Assembly: GCA_012521455.1 (NCBI GenBank)
Contig: JAAYMJ010000186.1
Span: 1-8,235, forward strand
Length of the DNA: 8,235 nucleotides
Reading direction: 5' to 3'
Origin: Clostridiaceae bacterium
Lineage (GTDB): Bacteria > Bacillota > Clostridia > UMGS1883 > JAAYMJ01
The notes beneath the pieces are model-generated. The model was given only the letters and a program-made list of their open reading frames with translations, was not told the origin of the DNA and did not search any database. This document shows, one piece after another, positions 1 through 6,485 of this stretch (the stretch's first letter is position 1; each line of letters opens with the position of its first letter). Both the position numbers and the translations under genes were made by a program.

Positions 1-630
1 CTTATGACCAACAAATTTAATATTGAGCAGGCCGGCAAAAAGGCGCCAATCGTCTTTGTGGCATACGATATTTTGTACTATGAAGGAAAAGAAATAACCC
101 ACCTTCCCTTGTTAGAACGCAAAGAACTTTTAAACAAGGCGGTAAACGAAACAAATGAGCTTTCAATTTCCCGCTTTGTACATGAAAAGGGTATAAACCT
201 TTTTAACCTTACAAAAGAGCAAAACCTGGAAGGGATAGTGGCAAAGGAAAAATCAAGCAAATACTACATGGGCAAGCGCACAAAGGATTGGATAAAAATT
301 AAAAACCTACAAGACGACGATTTTATAATTTTAGGCTATATCCCAAAAGAAAACGGCGTTGCAAGCTTAGTACTTGGAAAATACAAAGATGAAAAACTAA
401 TTTATAAAGGTCAGGTTTCCATGGGGCTTTCAAACCACGACTTTAAAATCATCCAAAAATGCGGAAAATCAAACCCCCATTTTCAGGATATTCCCGGTTG
501 CGTATGGCTTGAGCCGCTTCTTGTATGCAGCGTAAAATATATGGAAAAAACCCCCACGGGCTTTATGCGCCAAAGCGTCTTTAAGGGGTTGAGGCTTGAC
601 AAAACGCCGGAAGAATGTGTTGAAAATTAA
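1..630 (+). CDS. ATP-dependent DNA ligase, C-terminal part (5' end outside window)
   Basis: This gene encodes the C-terminal two thirds or so of an ATP-dependent DNA ligase, which seals nicks through a ligase-AMP intermediate and, in LigD proteins, serves end joining. Numbering from the Met at base 4, motif IIIa is FVAYDILYYEG (18-28), motif IV is EGIVAK (76-81) and motif V is WIKIK (96-100). An OB-fold follows from about residue 103, ending in a motif VI-like MRQSVFKGLRLDK (188-200), the signature of LigD-type ligase domains. Motif I (KxDG, with the adenylated lysine) is missing, and the frame is open through base 1. The Met at base 4 is therefore probably internal and the true start lies upstream. 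Whether this is a stand-alone ligase or the end of a LigD fusion with polymerase or nuclease domains cannot be seen; no Ku gene is visible. The family call is firm; the subtype is likely. Confidence 0.9.
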   Translation, partial: LMTNKFNIEQAGKKAPIVFVAYDILYYEGKEITHLPLLERKELLNKAVNETNELSISRFVHEKGINLFNLTKEQNLEGIVAKEKSSKYYMGKRTKDWIKIKNLQDDDFIILGYIPKENGVASLVLGKYKDEKLIYKGQVSMGLSNHDFKIIQKCGKSNPHFQDIPGCVWLEPLLVCSVKYMEKTPTGFMRQSVFKGLRLDKTPEECVEN

Positions 631-671
631 AACAAAAACCAAAATGCGCCGCATTTTGGTTTTTGTTTTAA
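627..671 (+). terminator. Long perfect hairpin terminator after the ligase gene
   Basis: Two 21-base arms (627-647 and 651-671) are exact reverse complements around a 3-base loop, GCC. The left arm contains the ligase stop codon TAA (628-630). The right arm carries two T-runs, TTTTT and TTTT, and the left arm the matching A-runs. It could therefore terminate in either direction. It separates the ligase from the symporter promoter. Confidence 0.85.
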
Positions 672-701
672 ACATATAAATTATAAAGAAGAATTGCTAA
701 A

Positions 702-748
702 AACGAAACATTCTTGAATTTTCCATTGAAAAGGGAAAAAGTTTCGTT
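702..748. repeat. Nested inverted repeat over the symporter promoter
   Basis: AACGAAAC (702-709) and GTTTCGTT (741-748) are perfect 8-base inverted arms. Inside them lies a second pair, TTTTCC (719-724) and GGAAAA (734-739). The -35 hexamer of the predicted promoter lies in the inner loop, and the -10 hexamer begins at the last base of the outer right arm. The placement suits an operator, but AT-rich DNA gives such pairs by chance and no known binding motif was recognised. Confidence 0.35.
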
Positions 749-753
749 ATAAT
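726..753 (+). promoter_or_regulatory. Sigma-A-type promoter of the symporter gene
   Basis: The -35 box is TTGAAA (726-731), one base from consensus. A 16-base spacer follows, then a perfect -10 box TATAAT (748-753). Transcription would start near 760, giving a leader of about 30 bases. It lies just downstream of the ligase terminator, so the symporter is probably its own transcription unit. Confidence 0.75.
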
Positions 754-791
754 AATAAAAAGTTATATTTAATATGCTTTTGGAGGAACAT

Positions 792-2147
792 ATGGATTTT
801 ATTTTAGAGCTTGTGGATATTATCCACGCGTTTTTGTGGGACAAATTTTTGATTATTGCCCTATGCGGCGCAGGGCTGTATTTCACATTCCTTTTAGGCT
901 TTGTGCAAATCAGGAAATTTAAACAAAGCTTTAAAAAAACCTTTGGCTCGGTAACGTTGCGGGGTGAAAAAGCCGGGAAAGAAGGCATGACCTCTTTTCA
1001 ATCCTTAGCCACAGCCATTGCCGCCCAAATCGGGACGGGGAATCTGGCGGGAGTTGCCACCGCCATGGTTTCAGGCGGCCCCGGCGCGGTATTCTGGATG
1101 TGGGCAAGCGCCTTTTTAGGCATGGCGGTAATCTATGCCGAAGCAACGCTTGCCCAGCACTATAAAACCGTAAAAGGCGGGGAAGTGGTGGGCGGCCCGG
1201 TTTATTACATACAGGGCGCCTTTAAGAATAAATTTGGAAAAAATTTAGCCGCGCTTTTTGCGGTCTTAATCATTTTAGCATTGGGCCTTATGGGAAACAT
1301 GGTCCAAGCCAATTCCGTGGGCTATGCCATGGAAAACGCCTTTGGCATCCCGCCAATTGTAACCGGCGCCTTTATAGGCGCCATGGCCCTTTTGGTTTTT
1401 TTAGGCGGGGTTTCAAGGATTGTGGCGGTTGCCGAAAAAATCGTGCCAATTATGGCGGTATTTTTCGTAGGCGCCTCATTAATTGTGATTTTAAAAAACT
1501 ACAATATGATTATACCTTCCTTCATCCAAATTTTTGTTGGCGCTTTTAAACCCGAAGCGGTTTTAGGCGGATGTTTGGGAGTGTCCGTAAAAGAAGCCGT
1601 GCGCTTCGGGGTGGCAAGGGGCCTATTTACCCACGAGGCAGGCATGGGCTCAACACCCCACGCCCATGCGTTGGCGAAAGTAAAACATCCCTGCGAGCAG
1701 GGAGTCGTGGCAATGATGGGGGTTTTTATCGACACCATAATTCTTCTTCCCTTTACCGTTTTGGCAATTTTAACCACAGGCTCACTGGACGGCACCAAAA
1801 CGGGGATTGAACTTACGCAGCACGCCTTTTCCACCGTGTTTGGGGGCGCGGGGAATGTGCTAATTGCAATATGCGTGCTCTTTTTTGCCTTTGCCACCAT
1901 TGTGGGCTGGTACTATTTCGGCCTTGCCAACGTAAAATACCTTTTTGGAAAGAATGGGGAAAAACCCTACGCGGTTTTGGTTTCCGTACTTGTAGCCGCG
2001 GGGTGCAGATTGAAAGTCGATTTAATCTGGGATATGGCGGACATTTTAAACGGCCTTATGGTAATACCAAACCTGATTGCCCTCATTACCTTAAGCGGGG
2101 TAGTATTAAAACTTACAATTGATTATGACAAAAAAACTAAAAAGTAA
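792..2147 (+). CDS. Alanine/glycine:cation symporter (AGCS family)
   Basis: This is a membrane carrier of the AGCS family (TC 2.A.25), which takes up alanine or glycine with Na+ (sometimes H+). The 451-residue length is normal. The family signature is at 74-104: AAQIGTGNLAGVATA followed by GGPGAVFWMW. A second conserved block, ARGLFTHEAGMGSTPHAHA (275-293), is followed by VFIDT (311-315). Hydrophobic segments run throughout, for example at about 19-37, 153-170, 190-206, 216-234, 306-328, 354-378, 393-405 and 421-440. ATG at 792 is chosen over the in-frame ATG at 774 because GGAGG (782-786) lies 5 bases before it, whereas 774 has no ribosome binding site. The second block reads THEAG where many members have SNEAG, so the transported amino acid should not be assumed. 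The family call is secure; the substrate is inferred. Confidence 0.93.
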   Translation: MDFILELVDIIHAFLWDKFLIIALCGAGLYFTFLLGFVQIRKFKQSFKKTFGSVTLRGEKAGKEGMTSFQSLATAIAAQIGTGNLAGVATAMVSGGPGAVFWMWASAFLGMAVIYAEATLAQHYKTVKGGEVVGGPVYYIQGAFKNKFGKNLAALFAVLIILALGLMGNMVQANSVGYAMENAFGIPPIVTGAFIGAMALLVFLGGVSRIVAVAEKIVPIMAVFFVGASLIVILKNYNMIIPSFIQIFVGAFKPEAVLGGCLGVSVKEAVRFGVARGLFTHEAGMGSTPHAHALAKVKHPCEQGVVAMMGVFIDTIILLPFTVLAILTTGSLDGTKTGIELTQHAFSTVFGGAGNVLIAICVLFFAFATIVGWYYFGLANVKYLFGKNGEKPYAVLVSVLVAAGCRLKVDLIWDMADILNGLMVIPNLIALITLSGVVLKLTIDYDKKTKK

Positions 2148-2148
2148 A

Positions 2149-2180
2149 ACAAAAAACGCGCCGGCCGGCGCGTTTTTTGT
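2149..2180 (+). terminator. Rho-independent terminator of the symporter gene
   Basis: This is a perfect 32-base palindrome: arms 2149-2164 and 2165-2180 with no spacer, so the innermost bases must form the loop. The core is GC-rich (CGCGCCGG/CCGGCGCG) and is followed by six Ts. It starts one base after the symporter stop codon. The matching A-run on the left means it may also act on leftward transcripts. Confidence 0.9.
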
Positions 2181-2205
2181 CCTTTTTATGGCAAGGCATT
2201 ATATC

Positions 2206-2243
2206 AAAAAAAGCGGAAAAGCTTTGGCTTTTCCGCTTTTTTT
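2206..2243 (-). terminator. Terminator of the leftward secreted-protein gene, possibly bidirectional
   Basis: Perfect 17-base arms (2206-2222 and 2227-2243) enclose the 4-base loop TTTG. The stem has a GC part, AGCGGAAAAGC, flanked by A7 on the left and T7 on the right, giving a U-tract in either direction. It abuts the last stop codon of the leftward gene (TGA, 2247-2245). Together with the hairpin at 2149-2180 it insulates the two convergent genes. Confidence 0.88.
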
Positions 2244-2244
2244 A

Positions 2245-2649
2245 TCATTCGCCCGAAAGGTCTTTTGGTACCTGCAAAACAGCGCTGCTGCTATACGGCA
2301 TTAAGTTTTCATCCCATAAGAAAGCCTTTACAACATATGAGTTAGCACTGTTTAGTACAATTTCACCTGTTTCATATTCGCTTTGAGCTAAGATACTGTC
2401 AACATCCACTTTCTGAACGCTGATTAGCTCGCCGCCCTGTGTATAATTTGCCACATAAATTGTAGCGTTGTTAATATCCCTAAGTGATCCGTTTGTTACT
2501 TTAACCTTATAGCCGCTTTCGCCCTGCTCTAATGAAACAATAACCTCATCGTTTGCAAGGCTTGCGATTTCCTCGGGGGTCAGCGCGGTATTAAACATAT
2601 AAAAATCGTCAATGTAGCCCGTTAAATCGTAGTTGTTGTCGCGGTAAGA
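2245..2649 (-). pseudogene. Frame-shifted C-terminal part of the secreted BNR_4/LamG protein
   Basis: This is the displaced 3' end of the upstream gene (2622-6266), not an independent gene. The frame is open from 2649 to the TGA at 2247-2245 (134 codons). It begins SYRDNNYDLTGYIDDFYMFN and continues TALTPEEIASLA, the classic last strands of a LamG/concanavalin-like domain. The first part of that domain, ending YIGRTQWHD, is in the upstream frame. After it comes a beta-rich domain of about 95 residues with VKAFLWDENLMPYS, a motif recalled from the C-termini of clostridial secreted proteins. The first ATG is at 2598, with no convincing ribosome binding site and in mid-domain. Joining the frames by a -1 shift near 2640-2648 gives a protein of about 1,340 residues. 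No LPXTG or S-layer anchor is present. The cause may be a real deletion or a sequencing error. Confidence 0.8.
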
Positions 2650-5600
2650 TCATGCCACTGGGTTCTTCCAATGTAGTTTCTTTCATTTCCGACGATTTTG
2701 TTTACTTCATGGGTAATATTTGTGTCTTGTGCAACCACTACACCGTCCAGGTAAATAGTGGTTAATTTGGTTTTAGCGTCATAAGTTACCGCAACGGTGT
2801 GTTCTTTACCCACTTGAAGCTGTGTCGGGGAATCCAACAGCAATGTTGAGTCGCACTTAATACCTGCGGAGAATGAATTTGCCCTTAAGAATACGCTGTA
2901 ATATGCCCCGGTACCAAAGTCATAAATTCTTGGCAAGCCTTGGTTTAAGGTAAGCTTAACCTTTGATACGAAGGTGTAGCTTCTCATATTTTCAAGGCCC
3001 ACATCGGGAGCTAGGGCATAACCGTTTGTATCCCATCCCGCAGGGGTATTCTGGGTCAAATTCAATGTCCCGTCTATAACAGCATTTCCTAAGATTTTTG
3101 CGTCATATCCGTTGCCTGACCTGTCTATAACATATCTTTCCCCGTCTTTTTCATAAAGGTCGCTTGCCTCAAACTTGTAATTTAGGATAAGGTTATTTTT
3201 AATATTTCTCTTTGGCACCAAAACTTCAATTTCACGGCTGTACCCGCCAATTGTAGCTGTGAGGATAACTATTGTATCTTCTTGCGAAGGTGTTACGATA
3301 CCATCGTTTGAAAGCACATCCGTATTTGAACTTGACCAGGTAATGGTGTTTCCGAGCAGGGATTTGCTGGGTAGTAAAATATCCGAAGTAATAACGCTTG
3401 GGATATTAATTCCCCTCAAGTCCCCAAAAGTTGAGAGCTTGATGTCTAATACATAGTTTGTTGCAATTTTATTTAGCTGTTTAATTTCAGCTTGGTTTAA
3501 TACCCTGTCATAAACATACAAATCTTCAACCCAGCCGTCAAAACCGCCGATTTTAATGCTGTCAAATCTTAAGTTATCCACCTTGATTTTTTGGTCAAGG
3601 TATCCGTTTACATATGAAACTAAATATTGGCCGTCATAGGTTAAGGATACATTTACAAATTTATAAAGCGAGTAGCCGTATTGCCCGTTTGTGCCTCTAT
3701 CAAAGGTTTGCCAAATATCACTGGTTCCAAACCTGTTGGAAGATGAATAAATTTCATCCCCGACCTTAATGTATGGATATAGGGTTTCCCCATCAATTCC
3801 GTATGTCACATTGCCCAACTGGATGATATCCCCGCCAAACAATGAATGGTTGACAAAAGGTGAAAGCGCAACAGTAAATTCATCCGAAGATTCCACATTG
3901 AATTCTGCATATTTGTCAGGGCTATCCAACACCAAGACGCCCTCATCAACTTCTGCGGTTCCTTCCACATCATCGGAAAAATCTTCACTTAACACGCAGC
4001 CGTCTTGTAAGTTAACATCCCCTAAGGACAATTCAATATTTGTGTGGATTTCTGTCGGGAAGCCGTTTGGACGGGCTGAGCTTACAATCCAGTCATAGTA
4101 GTCGCCATACATCCACGCAAGCCTTAACTCATCATCTTCATCCGTTCCAGGGATAACAAATGGCCTTACGTTGTTCTTTCTTGAATTCTGGGTAATCTGC
4201 TCGATGGCTATAACTTCGGTAAAGTCCTCGTTTAGCGTGTATCTTACAATTTCATATACATTGCCAAACACGCCCTGAATGGGTATGGAAGTATAGAATA
4301 CCCTCGGGTTAGCCGGGTCAATTGCAAGGCCGCCGCTGTAGCAGAGCTCAAGCCCGCTTGTCTGGTGGAAATGCCCGCCTGCGTAAGCAAGGAATGTCTT
4401 TGTCCAGGAATAGTCATTCCATTTTATTGCATAGTATTTGTGCAAATCTTTCGAGTCATTGATTTCAACCATAGCGATTACAGGGTTGCCATATTCGTCA
4501 ACCGTGATTTGCCATACCCAGTTTCGCATTGCGGAATTGTCAACAACATAGTTTACATTGTAAAAGCTTTGATTTTTATTTACATTAAACGGCCCGTTTG
4601 CAATGGTTGACAATATATTTCCCCTGATATCCCTCAAGGTTAAATCGGTAATATCAATTTGCCCAAAGTATACCCAGTTGGAGTTTTCATTGTCAGGATG
4701 CCCTGTGGTATAGGTAATATAAATCTTATCCACGCCGTTTGATGCGTATTTTGCATACGGCCTTGCGCCTGTGGATTGAACGATTTGGTACGGGCCCCAG
4801 TCAAAATCCGTGTCCCCGTTTTCATCAGGGATGGGGATTCTCGCGATTGTCGGGTGCCAGTTAATCCCGCGCCATGTAATATAAATGTGGTCGGGGTCTG
4901 CGGAAAGAATAAATGGTGAAGGATAGGTGGTGTTTTCCTTCGTTACAAGTTTCTTTTCAGGCCCCATCGTGGTAATGTCGCCTTTTTCGCGGGATACCCT
5001 GTACCAAATGCAGGGCTCGTCTGTGTGGCGGGAATAAAACATCATAATCCTTTCGTCAGGAAGCACAAGGAAAGTTGGGTTATTGTGGTCGTCGGGCTGG
5101 ATGTTTGAACGGATTAGCACTTCATCCAGTTTCCCTGTATTGTGGTTGTATTGCATAGCCTTAATATTCCCGTGAACGTCAATATATCCAATGTAGGTAT
5201 TATTAATTGAACCGTCCTCGTTTTCATAATGAAGCGCCCTCGGGTCCGCAAACCAGCACCAAGCGCCTTCATCGGCCAGCATATATCCCTCATACATATT
5301 TAAATCATTTAATTTTTTATAAACCAATTTAATCTCACTTGCCCCGCCTGTTAAAACTTCTGTTACCAAAACAGATTCAGCGCTGTCAAACAGATATATG
5401 TCATTGCCAACTGTTATGTAATTTTGCGGTGTTTCCTTATACTCAAAAGTCGAGCCCACAATTTGGTTTCCAACCGTGGATAAAACTTCCGAGCTTACAA
5501 CGCTGTCATCGTCTTTTAAAACCCTGATTACCTTGACGGAGGTAACATCCCCGAATTCAAGGACTAATTTGGGGGGATTAGCTGTGTTTTTATCGTAAAT

Positions 5601-6266
5601 CCTAATACCGCCCAATGTGTTTGCAAGCCTTAGTGAAATTTCGGTATACCCGTCTTTTATGCACTGCTGTATGTATTCGGTAAAAATAATTGAAGTCATT
5701 GTAATTGTCTCATTTGATGGGGATTCCTCGGTCTGGTTTCCTGTCTTAATTGGCTCAGTTAAGCCTAAAAGGGGCAATCTTGACAAACCTGAGTCAGTTA
5801 CGGTTGCGCCGAAAACGCCCATGCCGTCTGCCATTGTCCAGGACTGCCTGATGCTGTTGCCATATACGGAAAGCCTTGAGTTTGAAGTGGTCTGCTTAAC
5901 GTTTTTTACTGTAACATATAAGGTAGCTTTGGCAATTTCGTCAGGATTAACGCCTTCAGGCACTTGGAAAGTTAAAATGGTGTGCCTTGCTGAACCAAAC
6001 GGGGTACCAGCCAGGCTGTCTTGAACTATCCTTGACCCGTCTTTGTCAGTAAATTCCTTAGCCCCCACCCAAGTAGGATGGTCATTTGCGTTTGCAATGG
6101 AAATTAATAGGTTGTCCCCGTCGGTTTCCCTAAATTCCCCATTGTGGCTGAAATACACATGCTTTAGCACAGGTATTTCAATTTTGTTATCAGCGCTTGC
6201 GATACTTGCCGGCATTAGCGGAAGTATAAAACAAAGCGCCAAAATCAGCGTCAGTATTTTTTTCAT
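2622..6266 (-). CDS. Secreted multidomain BNR_4 beta-propeller protein, candidate polysaccharide lyase, 3'-frameshifted
   Basis: This is a 1,214-residue exported protein. Residues 1-25 are a signal peptide (MKK, hydrophobic core, cleavage near SIASA-DN). About 26-240 resembles CBM96/DNRLRE domains; 241-317 is a small beta module. About 325-745 is a BNR_4-type propeller with GAWCWFADPRA (334-344), DDHNNP (392-397) and FYSRH (410-414). About 750-930 is LamG-like, 937-1018 an atypical bacterial Ig-like domain (ITWSSSNTDVLS...GIVTP), and a second LamG begins near 1022 but is cut by a frameshift after about 1208, leaving the aberrant tail ATTTTI. Known BNR_4 relatives include PL24/PL25 ulvan lyases; His394, His414, Tyr448 and Arg466 match their H-H-Y-R order. 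The role is inferred: binding and cleaving a uronic-acid-containing glycan outside the cell. AAGGAGG lies 6 bases before the ATG. No carbohydrate-related neighbours are seen. Confidence 0.82.
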   Translation of the reverse strand: MKKILTLILALCFILPLMPASIASADNKIEIPVLKHVYFSHNGEFRETDGDNLLISIANANDHPTWVGAKEFTDKDGSRIVQDSLAGTPFGSARHTILTFQVPEGVNPDEIAKATLYVTVKNVKQTTSNSRLSVYGNSIRQSWTMADGMGVFGATVTDSGLSRLPLLGLTEPIKTGNQTEESPSNETITMTSIIFTEYIQQCIKDGYTEISLRLANTLGGIRIYDKNTANPPKLVLEFGDVTSVKVIRVLKDDDSVVSSEVLSTVGNQIVGSTFEYKETPQNYITVGNDIYLFDSAESVLVTEVLTGGASEIKLVYKKLNDLNMYEGYMLADEGAWCWFADPRALHYENEDGSINNTYIGYIDVHGNIKAMQYNHNTGKLDEVLIRSNIQPDDHNNPTFLVLPDERIMMFYSRHTDEPCIWYRVSREKGDITTMGPEKKLVTKENTTYPSPFILSADPDHIYITWRGINWHPTIARIPIPDENGDTDFDWGPYQIVQSTGARPYAKYASNGVDKIYITYTTGHPDNENSNWVYFGQIDITDLTLRDIRGNILSTIANGPFNVNKNQSFYNVNYVVDNSAMRNWVWQITVDEYGNPVIAMVEINDSKDLHKYYAIKWNDYSWTKTFLAYAGGHFHQTSGLELCYSGGLAIDPANPRVFYTSIPIQGVFGNVYEIVRYTLNEDFTEVIAIEQITQNSRKNNVRPFVIPGTDEDDELRLAWMYGDYYDWIVSSARPNGFPTEIHTNIELSLGDVNLQDGCVLSEDFSDDVEGTAEVDEGVLVLDSPDKYAEFNVESSDEFTVALSPFVNHSLFGGDIIQLGNVTYGIDGETLYPYIKVGDEIYSSSNRFGTSDIWQTFDRGTNGQYGYSLYKFVNVSLTYDGQYLVSYVNGYLDQKIKVDNLRFDSIKIGGFDGWVEDLYVYDRVLNQAEIKQLNKIATNYVLDIKLSTFGDLRGINIPSVITSDILLPSKSLLGNTITWSSSNTDVLSNDGIVTPSQEDTIVILTATIGGYSREIEVLVPKRNIKNNLILNYKFEASDLYEKDGERYVIDRSGNGYDAKILGNAVIDGTLNLTQNTPAGWDTNGYALAPDVGLENMRSYTFVSKVKLTLNQGLPRIYDFGTGAYYSVFLRANSFSAGIKCDSTLLLDSPTQLQVGKEHTVAVTYDAKTKLTTIYLDGVVVAQDTNITHEVNKIVGNERNYIGRTQWHDLTATTTTI

Positions 6267-6307
6267 AGGGCTCCTCCTTCAATTTATTTTAAAGTAGTTA
6301 TAAAATA

Positions 6308-6336
6308 ATTATATAATCAAATAAAAACCCTGTCAA
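6308..6336 (-). promoter_or_regulatory. Perfect-consensus sigma-A promoter of the secreted-protein gene
   Basis: Read leftward, the -35 box is TTGACA (complement of 6331-6336), the spacer is exactly 17 bases, and the -10 box is TATAAT (complement of 6308-6313). Both hexamers match consensus fully. The start site would be near 6301, giving a leader of about 35 bases to the ATG at 6266. A promoter this strong normally needs a repressor or reflects constant expression. Confidence 0.85.
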
Positions 6337-6363
6337 TTGCAACAATGCGAAAGTTCGCGCAAT
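6336..6363. repeat. Nested inverted repeat between the divergent promoters
   Basis: The inner dyad is GCGAA-AG-TTCGC (6347-6358). An outer pair, ATTGC (6336-6340) and GCAAT (6359-6363), flanks it asymmetrically. The element abuts the -35 box of the leftward promoter and lies about 63 bases upstream of the rightward -35 box. It could be an operator for the secreted-protein gene. No regulator family was recognised from the motif. Confidence 0.35.
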
Positions 6364-6425
6364 ATCTGAAATTAAGCATATTGCAAAAAACAAATACAAA
6401 AGAATGTGAAGTATGCACTAAAATG

Positions 6426-6454
6426 TTGTTAGTTTCAATTTGCTGTGGTATACT
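6426..6454 (+). promoter_or_regulatory. ilvB: Sigma-A-type promoter of the ilvB operon
   Basis: The -35 box is TTGTTA (6426-6431), the spacer is 17 bases, and the -10 box is TATACT (6449-6454). The predicted start near 6461 leaves a leader of only about 25 bases before the ATG at 6486. That is too short for a T-box or a peptide-type attenuator, so control would have to act at the promoter. Confidence 0.7.
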
Positions 6455-6485
6455 AAAATAATAAAAACGCAAAAGGGGAGTTTTT

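Noticed and set aside
4..630. Reading the ligase segment as a complete small 208-residue gene starting at the ATG at base 4
   Set aside because: Motif I with the catalytic lysine is missing, the frame is open through base 1, and there are no bases to hold a ribosome binding site. It is the 3' part of a longer gene.
1499..1900. A 133-codon - strand open frame inside the symporter gene
   Set aside because: The + strand encodes the AGCS signature blocks here. The antisense frame has no recognisable domain.
2119..2386. Two small + strand open frames after the symporter gene
   Set aside because: They run through both terminator hairpins and antisense to the secreted-protein gene, lack good ribosome binding sites, and encode nothing recognisable.
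2638..2660. Programmed -1 ribosomal frameshift between the two parts of the secreted protein
   Set aside because: No slippery X-XXY-YYZ heptamer lies at the junction and no strong hairpin or pseudoknot was seen just downstream. A plain indel is simpler.
5617..6024. A 135-codon + strand open frame antisense to the secreted-protein gene
   Set aside because: The opposite strand carries a coherent domain-bearing protein here. The antisense translation looks like a shadow and no convincing ribosome binding site was seen.
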